In this document: positions 35,731-45,374 of the stretch, piece by piece | Position numbering within the stretch: the stretch's first letter is position 1 | Layout: every line of letters starts with the position of its first letter | NCBI GenBank assembly: GCA_025354985.1 | Contig: JANXLU010000007.1 | Coordinates: forward strand, 1 to 64,000 | Length of the DNA: 64,000 nucleotides | Direction of reading: 5' to 3' | Source: Chloroflexota bacterium | GTDB taxonomy: Bacteria; Chloroflexota; Anaerolineae; J036; Brachytrichaceae | Notes under the pieces: model-generated | Databases searched by the model: none | What the model was told of the DNA's origin: nothing | Seen by the model: only the letters and a program-made list of their open reading frames with translations | Made by a program: the position numbers and the translations under genes

Positions 35731-38247
35731 ATGTCTGCACACCTACCGTCTCCCGCCAAGTCTGAATTCCGCTCGCTTATGATGTCATCCGGTTATTCAG
35801 ACGCTCCACACCAGTCAACTAATATGGCCATGGTTCCAGCTTTGCCGGACCTGCCCGCCGAATTTGAGTGTCCGGTGTTGCCCCTGGTAGACACGGTTGT
35901 GTTTCCGAACTCCATGGTGCCGCTCAATATTGGAAGAGAGCGGAGCATGCGCGCGATTGAATCGGCCACCGCGTTTCTTGTTACGTTGACTCAGAAGGAT
36001 CCGACTCTGAGTGAAGCAAAGCCCAGCGATTTGTATGGCATAGGGACTCTCGTAAGTATCGGACGGCCATTGCGCATGCCGGATGGCACTGCGAGCGTGC
36101 TGGTCCAGGGTCGGTCTCGTGTGCGACTTGTGGAATGGTTACAGGCCACGCCATTTCTGGTGGGACGGTTTCAGAAATTGTCAGAAGAGGGGTCTGGCAA
36201 GTCGACCGCCGCGCTTGAGGCTGTCGGGCGAGCCGTGCTTGCACTATTCGACCAGGTTGTTCAATTGGATGATCGACTGCCCGAAGAAAGTTTGGTGTAT
36301 GCATCAAATGCTGAATCTCCACGTGACCTTGCGGATTACGTAGCGCAAACAATTGAGCTGTCAGTTGCCGCCCGTCAGGAGCTACTTGAATTGGTTGATC
36401 CGGTGGCGCGGTTGAGAAAGCTTACGATCATTCTTGGCAAGCAACGGGAGGTGCTGGAGCTGGAGGATAAGATTCACGAGCAGGTCCAAAGCGAGATGGA
36501 CAAGGGTCAGCGTGAAATGTTCCTCAGAGAGCAAATGAGGGCCATTCAAACAGAGCTGGGTGAGTCTGAAACCGATGCGCAAAGTGTCACGGCCCTCCGC
36601 GAGCGTGCTCGTAAAAAGAACCTTCCAAATGTAATAGCGGCCAGAGTTGAAGATGAAATATCACGGTTGAGCCGCATGAACAGCATGATGACGCCCGAGG
36701 TTGGGATCAGCCGCTCTTATATTGAGTGGCTGCTGGATTTGCCGTGGACAGAGCAAACAATGGACCACCTGGACGTGAGTCATGCTGCCCAGGTTTTAAA
36801 CGAGCGCCATTTTGGACTTGAGAAGATTAAGGATCGCATTCTCGAATATATTGCGGTGAGAAAACTGGCCGGCGAACGATTGCGCAGCCCGATCCTTTGT
36901 TTTGTAGGCCCGCCAGGGACTGGAAAGACTTCATTAGCTCGGGCAATTGCAGATTGCTTGGGTAGAAAGTTTGTGCGCATGAGTTTGGGCGGCGTGCGAG
37001 ACGAGGCCGAAATTCGCGGACACCGACGGACATATGTTGGCGCACTGCCAGGACGAATACTGCAGACTATTAAGCGTGGTGGCACCATAAATCCGCTGTT
37101 TGTACTGGATGAGATTGACAAGCTCGGCGAGGATTTTCGCGGAGATCCCGCCTCTGCGCTGCTTGAAGTACTTGACCCGGAGCAGAATTCAGAATTTGAA
37201 GATCACTATTTGGACATCGCGTACGATTTAAGCAAAGTCATGTGGGTAACCACCGCGAACTCCCTTTTTAACCTGCCGTCAGCGCTTGTTGATCGGATGG
37301 AGGTTATTGAGTTTCCTGGATACACTGAAGAGGAGAAACTGCAGATTGCGCGGCGATATCTGGTGCCGCGTCAGCTTGATCAGAACGGAATTGTTGCGAC
37401 TGATCTGAGCTTGACAGACGAAGCCCTGCGGCACATCATTCGCTTTTACACGTACGAAGCGGGCGTGCGTAACTTGGATCGAGAAATTGCCCAAGTAGCT
37501 CGCAAAACTGCCCGCCGCGTTGCCGAACATAAATCGCACGCAAAGCGCCCCGTCGCGTCGCAGTTGCACAAATTCCTGGGCCCGCCGCAATTTGATTTTG
37601 GCATGATGGAAGCGCAAGATCAAGTTGGAGTGGTGAATGGCGTTACATGGAGCGAGGCCGGCGGCGACCTGCTGGCAATTGAGGTCCGCTTGATTGCAGG
37701 CAAGGGCGTTTTGACCCTTACGGGATCCTTGGGTGAGGTCATGCAAGAAAGTGCGCAAACTGCCTTGAGTTACGCGCGCGCGGAGGTGGCAAACTATGGC
37801 ATTTTGCCGAAGGTGTTTGAAAAGAATGACATACACATTCACGCCGCTGAGAGCGCCGTTCCCAAGGACGGCCCTTCCGCAGGTATAACGATGGCGACAG
37901 CACTTGTCAGTGCCCTAACCAAGACGGCAGTTAGGCGGGATGTGGCGATGACTGGTGAAATAACCTTGCGTGGGCATGTGTTGCCCATTGGCGGGCTACG
38001 TGATAAGCTGCTTGCCGCATATCGTGCCGGGATCAGGACATTCATCCTTCCAAAAAAGAATGAAAAGGATTTGGAGGAAGTGCCAAGGCAGGTCATTCGA
38101 GTGATGAATCTGATCAAGGTTTCGGAAATGAAGGATGTGTTGAAACACGCCCTCGTAGGACCCATAAAATCCGCGAAAGTCAAACCGGCACCAAGAACAA
38201 AAAAGATTAAGGCTTCGGTCAAAGCTGTCGGCCGGCGAGCGAAGTGA
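35731..38247 (+). CDS. lon: ATP-dependent protease Lon
   Basis: Lon, about 838 residues from ATG 35731; the frame is open to 35692, and ATGs at 35779 and 35824 are alternatives. The N-terminal substrate domain begins at CPVLPLVDTVVFPNSMVPLNIGR. Walker A is GPPGTGKTSLARA (Lys399) and Walker B FVLDEIDKLGEDF. The catalytic dyad is Ser716 (PKDGPSAG) and Lys759, 43 residues apart as in E. coli Lon (numbers from ATG 35731). It has a Lys-rich C-terminal tail. It lies 6 nt before the metallo-hydrolase gene, suggesting a two-gene operon. Confidence 0.95.
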   Translation: MSAHLPSPAKSEFRSLMMSSGYSDAPHQSTNMAMVPALPDLPAEFECPVLPLVDTVVFPNSMVPLNIGRERSMRAIESATAFLVTLTQKDPTLSEAKPSDLYGIGTLVSIGRPLRMPDGTASVLVQGRSRVRLVEWLQATPFLVGRFQKLSEEGSGKSTAALEAVGRAVLALFDQVVQLDDRLPEESLVYASNAESPRDLADYVAQTIELSVAARQELLELVDPVARLRKLTIILGKQREVLELEDKIHEQVQSEMDKGQREMFLREQMRAIQTELGESETDAQSVTALRERARKKNLPNVIAARVEDEISRLSRMNSMMTPEVGISRSYIEWLLDLPWTEQTMDHLDVSHAAQVLNERHFGLEKIKDRILEYIAVRKLAGERLRSPILCFVGPPGTGKTSLARAIADCLGRKFVRMSLGGVRDEAEIRGHRRTYVGALPGRILQTIKRGGTINPLFVLDEIDKLGEDFRGDPASALLEVLDPEQNSEFEDHYLDIAYDLSKVMWVTTANSLFNLPSALVDRMEVIEFPGYTEEEKLQIARRYLVPRQLDQNGIVATDLSLTDEALRHIIRFYTYEAGVRNLDREIAQVARKTARRVAEHKSHAKRPVASQLHKFLGPPQFDFGMMEAQDQVGVVNGVTWSEAGGDLLAIEVRLIAGKGVLTLTGSLGEVMQESAQTALSYARAEVANYGILPKVFEKNDIHIHAAESAVPKDGPSAGITMATALVSALTKTAVRRDVAMTGEITLRGHVLPIGGLRDKLLAAYRAGIRTFILPKKNEKDLEEVPRQVIRVMNLIKVSEMKDVLKHALVGPIKSAKVKPAPRTKKIKASVKAVGRRAK

Positions 38248-38253
38248 GCGAGG

Positions 38254-39129
38254 ATGAATTCAATCAGGCTACTTTCGGACGGCACACTCTTGTCAGATTC
38301 AGGTGGCGCGTTTGGGCTTGTGCCGCGGTCAAAGTGGAGCAAGGTCATGGCCGCTGATGAAAAAGGTCGCCTGCCTCAAGTGTTATGGACGCCATTGATA
38401 TTTGTCGACGGCATACACATCCTCGTGGATTGCGGTTGCGGCGACAAATACGACTCGTTGTTCGAGTTTGAGAGTCATAGAACAACCCAACTTGAACAGT
38501 TGGCCCAACTTGGATTGACACCCGAGGATATTGGCATGGTTGTATTGACTCATCTCCACGGTGATCACTCGGGTTGGTGTACTAGAAAAAATGGGCCGGC
38601 ACAAAGTAATGAAATACAAACGTCGGCACTGGTTCCAACTTATCCCAATGCAAAATATTTTGTTCAGCGTACCGAATATGAAGATGCGGTGGCGACGAAT
38701 GAACGAACTCGAAATACTTACTTTGCGGACAATTTTGTTCCTTTGTCACAGGCAGGTGTCCTAACGCTACTGGATGGTCCCTGCCACCTTACACAAAACG
38801 TGCAGGTAGTTCTTACCCCAGGCCACACGGCGGGTCACCAGTCATTAATTGTTGCCGGTCAGGCGTTCGGACAAGACGAACCGCCGGTTCTAATTCTGGG
38901 TGAACTCGCCACCTATATGATTCAGTTTGAGCGCCTACCCTGGGTCACAGCCTATGATGTGCTACCCATGCGCACGATTGAATCCAAGCGAGCGTGGCAG
39001 GGATGGGCGCAAATGCACGGGGCAACTTTGATTTGTTCGCACGAACCAATAACTCCGGTGGGAAGCTTTCGAAACTCAGGAGAATATTCGAAAATCATAG
39101 CAGTGCAACGCGATTACATCGTAGTGTGA
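38254..39129 (+). CDS. Metallo-beta-lactamase-fold hydrolase
   Basis: A 291-residue MBL-fold enzyme of the quorum-quenching lactonase/N-acyl homoserine lactonase-like group. The metal motif THLHGDHSGW supplies HxHxDH, and LTPGHTAGHQSL and CSHEP supply further ligands. Substrate unknown. It directly follows lon and precedes the solute-binding lipoprotein by 25 nt. Confidence 0.87.
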   Translation: MNSIRLLSDGTLLSDSGGAFGLVPRSKWSKVMAADEKGRLPQVLWTPLIFVDGIHILVDCGCGDKYDSLFEFESHRTTQLEQLAQLGLTPEDIGMVVLTHLHGDHSGWCTRKNGPAQSNEIQTSALVPTYPNAKYFVQRTEYEDAVATNERTRNTYFADNFVPLSQAGVLTLLDGPCHLTQNVQVVLTPGHTAGHQSLIVAGQAFGQDEPPVLILGELATYMIQFERLPWVTAYDVLPMRTIESKRAWQGWAQMHGATLICSHEPITPVGSFRNSGEYSKIIAVQRDYIVV

Positions 39130-39154
39130 AAGCCGAACTTGTCAGGGAGGAACA

Positions 39155-40501
39155 ATGAACCTTAGTCGCGCCACGTGCATTCCCCGGACAATAACAGCAA
39201 TAATAGTGATTGTCGCCAGCTTGCTTTCAAGTTGTGGATATTCAAATCTTGACAGCCCCGCGCGCTCATCGATCGTATTGTGGTACTCAACAAACGGAGT
39301 GCGAGAGCGCATCTTATTGGACTTGATTGATCAATGGAATGTTACGGGTCATGGATTTCTCGTAATCCCGGAGCATATCCCTGTAGACACATATCACAAA
39401 CGCGTGCTTGAAGGTTCGGCCCGAGGGGCATTACCGTCCCTTATGTTGATATCCAACTCACAGGCTGCAGTGTATGCAAAAGGCACAATAATTGTTCCCC
39501 TGGACACCTTTATGGCTGATGGTGGCGGAGATCAGGCATCGGCCTTCAGCGCAACCGACCTTAAAGATTTTTTTCCGTTTGTGCTCGCAGCAGGGCGCAC
39601 GCCTCAAGGATTGACTTTTGGAATGCCGCAGGGTGGGCTGGGTCGAATCATGCTATATAACCTTGATTTGCTTCGCTCATTAAATCTAAAATTATCACAG
39701 GCACCGGACGATTGGGAAACGTTTGGAACAACATGCGCCCGCGTTAGCGATCCGTCTCGTGGATTAACGTGCATGCAGCTCGAATCCTCGGCAACAACGC
39801 TAACTGATTGGTTGTTGACGGGCGCTGCAAAGCTTGTGTCAGCGTCGGGTGAATATCAGCTAAATTCGGAATTTGGTCGCACGGCGGTCGACCGGCTGCG
39901 TATGTTGCTGTCAAATGGACAAGCCTATACGGGTGCCGACGCAGCTACGCTTGTGGATGATTTTGCATCAGCTCGGTCGTTGTACGCCTTTGATTGGAGC
40001 GACAGAATACCCGTCTATAAGGCGGCGGTAAAGGACCGCGATAATTTTGAAATTGGTCTTGGCAACCTGCCAAATAGAGTTTCGGGATCGAGCAAAGAGC
40101 AGGCGAATTTGCAAGTTCAATTCGCGGCGCCTCTGTGGTCGATAGCGAGAGGTGATCGTCGGAGCCAGACAATGGCCTGGAAGTTTATTAGTTGGATGCT
40201 ATCTGCATCCGTGTCCTCCAAATGGTCACTCGCTACCGGTGACGTGCCGGCCCGCAGAAGTGCAATTGCGGGTGCAGAATCCATCTTTCCAGGTGTTGCA
40301 GGTGCAATCGCCCCTGTTTGGCAGATGGTTGGCACCAATGCCGTGGCAATGCCACTCCTGAGCGGCATCCCCTGCACATCAGAGCCGCTCGCGGCCGCGC
40401 TGCGTGGACTGGAAGACGTTTCGCGCACGACAGCTGACATACTTGACAGTGCGCAAACTGCAGCGTTGGCCCAGCTGGATACTGATTGCGCAACACCGTA
40501 G
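39155..40501 (+). CDS. Extracellular solute-binding lipoprotein, family 1 (sugar ABC type)
   Basis: A 448-residue exported lipoprotein with signal peptide and lipobox LLSSC (Cys about 27). The mature part fits family 1 sugar-binding proteins (VLWYSTNGVRERILLDLIDQWN, FGMPQGGLGRIMLYNLDLL, AWKFISWMLS). A strong Shine-Dalgarno, GGGAGGA, precedes the ATG by 4-5 nt. No permease or ATPase gene is adjacent, so it is an orphan binding protein and might be a sensor component or work with a distant permease. Confidence 0.88.
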   Translation: MNLSRATCIPRTITAIIVIVASLLSSCGYSNLDSPARSSIVLWYSTNGVRERILLDLIDQWNVTGHGFLVIPEHIPVDTYHKRVLEGSARGALPSLMLISNSQAAVYAKGTIIVPLDTFMADGGGDQASAFSATDLKDFFPFVLAAGRTPQGLTFGMPQGGLGRIMLYNLDLLRSLNLKLSQAPDDWETFGTTCARVSDPSRGLTCMQLESSATTLTDWLLTGAAKLVSASGEYQLNSEFGRTAVDRLRMLLSNGQAYTGADAATLVDDFASARSLYAFDWSDRIPVYKAAVKDRDNFEIGLGNLPNRVSGSSKEQANLQVQFAAPLWSIARGDRRSQTMAWKFISWMLSASVSSKWSLATGDVPARRSAIAGAESIFPGVAGAIAPVWQMVGTNAVAMPLLSGIPCTSEPLAAALRGLEDVSRTTADILDSAQTAALAQLDTDCATP

Positions 40502-40517
40502 CGGTGGCTGGATCAAG

Positions 40518-41591
40518 TTACCGCGGCACAATTGCAGGGAGGGTTGCCATTTCGGCAACCAGTTGGCCGGAACCGGCTGTTATTTCAACGGACCAAATAG
40601 ACGGTGGCGATGGAATGCCACCTAGTTTGTTCCGCACTGCCAGGATTTGACCAGGCGAATTGGACCATACGAGGCCACCAAATGTAAAGCCGGTGGCGTG
40701 GGTGACTTGGCGTACCGTGTGAGCAATCTCATTGGCCAACCAAATTTGTCGGCCGGTTTCACCTTCATTTGAACCACTGCCAAGCTGGGAAAAAGCTATG
40801 TTTCCGGATGGTCCCCAGACAACGGATCCCGGATCATTTGGAGTGGGATCGGTGATTGGCGCCACGATGCCTGTTTCGAGATTTGCCACTGCCAACTGAT
40901 AGAGTCCGATTTCGGAAGCAAAATTGAGTAGGACACAAGCGAGTTTTTTGCCATCAGCTGACCAAGACAGGGACTCACCTGATTTGGATGGAATAACTGT
41001 TCGAGTGTTTGAATCAAAATCAATCACAATTATCTGGCCGCGTTCAGCGTCAAACGCGGCCAGTTTGTTCCCCACCGGGGACCACACCGCGGCGCGCAAT
41101 CCGTTGTGCGGGTCTCCGAGCAGCGCCTCGGGTGTTCCGTAAGGAAATGAAAACGACCACGTTGAGATTTGATCTTCAAAAAGGTGTGGTCGTCTTTGAT
41201 ACGACAAGTGCTGGTGGTTCCAGTCCCATGATGGCGCGCTACAAATGTCTGATTCACAACCGGGTACGTCAATTTCGGAAGTTAGCTGGTCGTTACGGAC
41301 GCTATACACCTTTAATGACGATCTGCTTCCGGGCGCCGTTTCGAGGGCCAGCATCTGCCCATCAGTGGAAAAAGCAAAGTCGAGAATTTCTTCCTGCTCA
41401 CCGCCGGTCAGACGTGTAGGGGCCATGCCCGGGTTGTCCACAATAGAGATAGTCTCGGCGTTTTTGTGCACGTCAAGAAATGCCAACCGCGATGAATGCA
41501 ATGAGACGAGCGTAGGCCAGCCAGTACGAATGGCCGGGACGATAGCACATACGATGGCCAACGCCAGGATTGCAGGGAATTTTGCTCTCAT
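40518..41591 (-). CDS. Membrane-anchored TolB-like beta-propeller protein
   Basis: About 357 residues from ATG 41591, or 360 from TTG 41600. An N-terminal hydrophobic segment acts as signal anchor. The rest has PD40/WD40-like repeats such as LSWSADGKKLACV, AVWSPVGNKLAAFD and VVWGPSGNIAFSQ, a propeller of six to seven blades. Function unknown; such proteins often act as scaffolds. TATTAT (minus strand, 41609-41614) lies 8 nt before the TTG. It converges with the binding-protein gene, 16 nt away. Confidence 0.78.
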   Translation of the reverse strand: MRAKFPAILALAIVCAIVPAIRTGWPTLVSLHSSRLAFLDVHKNAETISIVDNPGMAPTRLTGGEQEEILDFAFSTDGQMLALETAPGSRSSLKVYSVRNDQLTSEIDVPGCESDICSAPSWDWNHQHLSYQRRPHLFEDQISTWSFSFPYGTPEALLGDPHNGLRAAVWSPVGNKLAAFDAERGQIIVIDFDSNTRTVIPSKSGESLSWSADGKKLACVLLNFASEIGLYQLAVANLETGIVAPITDPTPNDPGSVVWGPSGNIAFSQLGSGSNEGETGRQIWLANEIAHTVRQVTHATGFTFGGLVWSNSPGQILAVRNKLGGIPSPPSIWSVEITAGSGQLVAEMATLPAIVPR

Positions 41592-41640
41592 CGTGGCCAA
41601 TTTCCATCGATAATACCTCGCAATGCGGACGTCCCGATGA

Positions 41641-41646
41641 TAGAAT
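41641..41646 (+). promoter_or_regulatory. -10 box next to the STAS gene start
   Basis: TAGAAT ending 7 nt before ATG 41654, with no Shine-Dalgarno between. This is consistent with a leaderless message for the partner-switching operon. Confidence 0.45.
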
Positions 41647-41653
41647 GTTTTGT

Positions 41654-41989
41654 ATGCAGATAACAGTACGGTCGCTGAAACATGTGGAGCTCGTTACTAT
41701 TACCGGCAGAATAGATGGCGAAGCCGTGCACGAGTTTGAAAATGAGTTGCGTGGACTGATTGAGCGAAATAGACGGAAGATTATATTGAATCTTGCGGAG
41801 ACCGAGTACATAAATTCCGGAGCGCTCCGATCCATGGTTAGTGCGCTTAAAGAATGCAAACGTTCGTCAGGCAATCTCGTGCTGGCATCCGTAAGCAGCC
41901 GGGTGCTGGACACGATGGGTTTGGTCGGATTCAATTCGTTGTTTGAATCGTTTGCAGATGTTGTCAGTGCCGTTGACTCGTTTAGTTAA
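41654..41989 (+). CDS. STAS-domain anti-sigma factor antagonist (RsbV-like)
   Basis: A 111-residue single STAS domain from ATG 41654 (MQITVRSLKH). The predicted phosphorylation loop is TEYINSGALRSM, with Ser in the position phosphorylated in RsbV/SpoIIAA. The C-terminal helix segment VLDTMGLVGFNSLFESF is typical. It starts a three-gene partner-switching set with the RsbW-like kinase and a second STAS protein. Confidence 0.88.
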   Translation: MQITVRSLKHVELVTITGRIDGEAVHEFENELRGLIERNRRKIILNLAETEYINSGALRSMVSALKECKRSSGNLVLASVSSRVLDTMGLVGFNSLFESFADVVSAVDSFS

Positions 41990-42011
41990 GGTGTCGGACG
42001 AATTGTCAATT

Positions 42012-42425
42012 ATGATAAGACACCTCGTAGTTGAGGCGAAGCCGATTCAACTGTCGACGCTAACGCATTTTGCGGCACTGGCAGCGGAAGATGCGGGGTT
42101 TGCGCCGCAACAGCGCGACAGAATCGAGCTTGTGATGGATGAAGCCTGTTCAAATATTATTGAACACGCGTACGCCGGGCGCCCGGGTACCATTGACGCC
42201 TACGTTGAAATTCGTCCAAATTGCGAATTAGTGATTAAATTGATCGACCAAGGCAAGTCGTTTGAACCGGAATCTGTGGCGCGATACCTGCCGCAGGCGG
42301 AACCTGCGAATATCAAGATTGGTGGTCTTGGTTTGTTTTTAATGCGAAAGGTCATGGATGAGGTGAAGTTTGAGTTTAATATTCCGGGAATCGGAAACCG
42401 CCTAACCATGGTGAAGAGGATATAA
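42012..42425 (+). CDS. RsbW-like anti-sigma factor serine kinase
   Basis: A 137-residue HATPase_c/GHKL protein from ATG 42012; a GTG at 41991 is an alternative. The N box DEACSNIIEHAY has the Mg-chelating Asn, and G boxes LIDQGKSFEP and GGLGLFLMRKVMDEV are present. Such kinases bind a sigma factor or another partner and phosphorylate the STAS antagonist. No sigma factor gene lies in the window, so its target is elsewhere or is not a sigma factor. Confidence 0.88.
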   Translation: MIRHLVVEAKPIQLSTLTHFAALAAEDAGFAPQQRDRIELVMDEACSNIIEHAYAGRPGTIDAYVEIRPNCELVIKLIDQGKSFEPESVARYLPQAEPANIKIGGLGLFLMRKVMDEVKFEFNIPGIGNRLTMVKRI

Positions 42426-42430
42426 GCGAA

Positions 42431-42793
42431 ATGGAATCAATTTTGACGGTGAATGAGATACCTGCAGATGCACACGCAAAGTCGTCGGCACCCGTACTGC
42501 AAGTGACAGGAAGGTTGGATACGAACACGATCAGTGTATTGGAAAAGGCCCTGATGCGCGCCATGGCCACGGGCGCTAAAAGTGTCGTGCTCGACATGAG
42601 CCAGGTGGGCTATGTGAGTAGCACGGGCCTGCGCGTGTTGCTTGCAGCGAGGCGTGAGGCACGTGAGCGCAAAGGCAATATTGTGCTGTGCGCGTTAACG
42701 CCACAGGTTCGCGATGTGTTTGACATGGTCGGCTTTACCTCCCTGTTTGATATTCGCGACAGTCTGGAACAGGGCAAGCGAGCTGTGGCTTAG
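42431..42793 (+). CDS. Second STAS-domain antagonist
   Basis: A 120-residue STAS protein. The loop SQVGYVSSTGLRVLL has the canonical Ser/Thr-Gly-Leu phosphorylation site, closer to RsbV consensus than the first STAS protein. It starts 5 nt after the kinase. Its stop overlaps the convergent protein kinase gene by 4 nt. Confidence 0.9.
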   Translation: MESILTVNEIPADAHAKSSAPVLQVTGRLDTNTISVLEKALMRAMATGAKSVVLDMSQVGYVSSTGLRVLLAARREARERKGNIVLCALTPQVRDVFDMVGFTSLFDIRDSLEQGKRAVA

Positions 42794-44523
42794 GGTATAG
42801 CGCTGATAGTAAGCCTCGCGGTTTTCATTGCATTGAACGCAGATTCTTCAAGCTCGGCTGCGCGCCTGGCTTCCGCTTGCAGTCGCTGGACGCCCATTAG
42901 TATTTCACGTTCCAGATATATACGGAGGGGTTCGGTTGACGCTACGCCGTTCTCAGCCAAAGCCAGCGAGCCTGCTATCTGCCTCTCCAAATCAATCCGC
43001 CAACGGTAAAGCAGAAGCGCGAGTTCTGCGGAAAATCCCTGAACGTCGGAGAGCTTTTCATCCGAAATGTCTGCCGCCGTGCGTAGTTGTAGCATCGACA
43101 AGTGCCTTGTAAATGGACGTGCAGCGTCTGCACAGCTTCCATCCAAAATTGGGAATAATTTGAGCCTGGCCGCCAGATGGCGGGCGCTGCGGGGATCGGT
43201 CACTGCAAGCGTGTGTGTTGGCTCGGTCGCGGATTCCCATGCTGACACTTTTGCAACCAACTCGTTCAGGGTCCGGAAGTAATCTGAAAATCGCACGGTT
43301 TCTTCATAAGTTTGTGTAGCGCAAAACCAAGCCAGTTCCGATTCCAGGCTGCGGGTTTGTCGTGACCGTCGCCATTTCGTTTTGATAGCTGCAATTGGTA
43401 CCAGGTCAATGATCGGTCCGAGTTTTGTTTCACGAACGGCCGGAGCCGGCAAATTGGATATTTCACGGATGGCAGGAATGCTGGGGGTCCTTCGTTGACT
43501 TCGAATATAGGCAACTGCTGCAGTAACTTCCTCAAGATATGTCTGTTTGAGGTTTTGTTCATCCATAGATTGCTTTGGGTGTAACTGCCGGGCGGAACGA
43601 ATTGCCTGGACCCACTCAAAAGCAGATGGCCGCCTGGTTACCCCTAAAATCGGCGGTCGGAATGCTGCCTTGAACATGCGGTCGAAAGTTTCAACATCCT
43701 GTTGGACAAAATTGATCGACCGGGCATGCACATCTGTTGTTACAAACGCGTGGCGCCCGCTACTAATTGCACCAACCAAGGAGGCTCCCTCCTCGCCTGT
43801 TTGGTGCTGACCCGAAGCATATGGATGGCGGCCGTTGTGGAATAACTGATAAATCAGAACAGCCAAAGCAAAGCAGTCATGCTGTTTTGTTCGTTCCAGC
43901 GTCGCAAGCGACTTTGCGTGAATTTCAGGCGCGGCATACTCGGCCATGGCTACGCCGCTGCCAAAGAGTTCGTTGTCCCACCTGAATTGAAATCCATCAC
44001 AGTCGATAAGATGCGTTTCTGCTGCGTCATCCACCAGAATGTTCGAAGGATTCAAATCGCCAATTACCAAATCACCTTCGTGTACAACTGAAACCGACAT
44101 CGCCAAGTTGCAAGCCGAATTTATGAGGAATTGATCATCTGCATGGGGAAATAGCTTTGACCGGCTTTGCGGCCCATACACTTGATGTAGAGGATGTGTT
44201 CCAGTAAAGAATGGCTGTAAAAATCCCACAATAGGGCCACCTCGACCAACGTGTAATGTTTGAATCGGCCAACCGTTGGAGTTTTTGAGCGCGAAATCTC
44301 CGACTAGCGGCATAAGCCGAAGCTTGCGTTGAATCGTTGGACCGGGCAAAACATGATAAATTTTTGCCACGAGATCGTCCCGGTCTGCGACGCGGTATAG
44401 CGTTCCTTCTCCACCCCTGCCAATACGATTTAGGAGATGGATTTGGGCGCCGTCACGGGTGAAGAGTTGCGCAAGGTCCGGGCCTTGCTGTGATGCCGGT
44501 GACTGCATTTTATTTTCGATCAT
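42790..44523 (-). CDS. Ser/Thr protein kinase with C-terminal helical region (TerY-P triad kinase)
   Basis: A 577-residue protein. The kinase-like domain (about 15-310) has the glycine loop GRGGEGTLYRV, Lys in LVAKIYH, catalytic loop VIGDLNPSNIL and DFG-equivalent DCDGFQF. The C-terminal part (about 400-577) is helical, with an HhH-like stretch SDVQGFSAELALLLYRWRIDLE. This layout matches the YegI-like kinases that accompany VWA (TerY) and PP2C proteins. Its ATG overlaps the PP2C stop by 4 nt, confirming the operon. Confidence 0.85.
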   Translation of the reverse strand: MIENKMQSPASQQGPDLAQLFTRDGAQIHLLNRIGRGGEGTLYRVADRDDLVAKIYHVLPGPTIQRKLRLMPLVGDFALKNSNGWPIQTLHVGRGGPIVGFLQPFFTGTHPLHQVYGPQSRSKLFPHADDQFLINSACNLAMSVSVVHEGDLVIGDLNPSNILVDDAAETHLIDCDGFQFRWDNELFGSGVAMAEYAAPEIHAKSLATLERTKQHDCFALAVLIYQLFHNGRHPYASGQHQTGEEGASLVGAISSGRHAFVTTDVHARSINFVQQDVETFDRMFKAAFRPPILGVTRRPSAFEWVQAIRSARQLHPKQSMDEQNLKQTYLEEVTAAVAYIRSQRRTPSIPAIREISNLPAPAVRETKLGPIIDLVPIAAIKTKWRRSRQTRSLESELAWFCATQTYEETVRFSDYFRTLNELVAKVSAWESATEPTHTLAVTDPRSARHLAARLKLFPILDGSCADAARPFTRHLSMLQLRTAADISDEKLSDVQGFSAELALLLYRWRIDLERQIAGSLALAENGVASTEPLRIYLEREILMGVQRLQAEARRAAELEESAFNAMKTARLTISAIP

Positions 44524-45374
44524 AGCCGTGAGGCCAGCATTAACGACGTATCATCGTTTGTTCTGGTACTGATCAGCTGGGACTGCAGATAGTTTGCCAG
44601 TTCGCCGTTGAGTTCCTCTTCAAGCACTCCCTTGTTTCGTAGAGGGAGAAATATTTTTCTGAAAAATGGCTGGTGAACTTGATGAGTTTGATACGATAAG
44701 AGAAGATCCTGAAGACCGTCCGTAAAGATGGAGACCTCCGCGACCGAAATTTTTAACATTTCAAAGTGCAGGTTGGAAGCGAAGTCGCGATCAGTAAGGA
44801 AGTATGTAGTGTTCGCATACTCACCTCGGTCCGGCCAAAACACCCAACCGTATTGCCACGGACTGCTTTCGAGCGCGACCACGATCGCCCCATCGCCGAT
44901 TTGAAAAAATGCCGCGTGAGTGTGTCCAATTATTGCCACCGAAAGCGTTGCAGCATAGTCGGCCAATCGGCCCGTAGTCTTTCGCGAACAGGCATCAAGA
45001 GTGTTGCGAATTTGGAAAAGCCATTGTGTGACGGTTTCAAGAGTTAAATCATGGATTTCGCCGCCGTATAAAAGGTGGCGCCGTGCGTAAATCGTAAGCT
45101 GGCGCGTTATGACATCGGCGCCTGTGCGGCCAAATGTCGCAGCGCCAGCGCCATCGGATGCAACCATGACGAGCACATCATCCTGAGAAACGGTGGGCCA
45201 TGCGGACGCCGCAATGGCGTCCTGACACTCAACGCCGCGGGCTGCATGGTGTAAACCGGCCACCGAAGCTCCCGCGCATCGCCACAGCGTGCCGGAGCTT
45301 TGATCCGCAACCGGTTCGGGGTGTCGCATTCGAACGTCCCAGTTGTTCACGAATAGGATCAGACGGCGCCCCAA
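44520..45374 (-). CDS. PP2C-type protein phosphatase
   Basis: A 284-residue PPM phosphatase (an ATG at 45329 would give 269 residues). Metal-binding motifs are VECQDA, VMVASDGAGAATFGRTGAD and SIFTDGLQDLLLS. It would reverse phosphorylation by the neighbouring kinase. It overlaps the VWA gene by 16 nt from the longer start and the kinase gene by 4 nt. Confidence 0.88.
   Translation of the reverse strand: MGRRLILFVNNWDVRMRHPEPVADQSSGTLWRCAGASVAGLHHAARGVECQDAIAASAWPTVSQDDVLVMVASDGAGAATFGRTGADVITRQLTIYARRHLLYGGEIHDLTLETVTQWLFQIRNTLDACSRKTTGRLADYAATLSVAIIGHTHAAFFQIGDGAIVVALESSPWQYGWVFWPDRGEYANTTYFLTDRDFASNLHFEMLKISVAEVSIFTDGLQDLLLSYQTHQVHQPFFRKIFLPLRNKGVLEEELNGELANYLQSQLISTRTNDDTSLMLASRL

Noticed and set aside
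41570-41653. Longer N-terminus for the first STAS protein
   Set aside because: The extra 28 codons lie over the start of the divergent propeller gene and the -10 box, and do not resemble a STAS domain.
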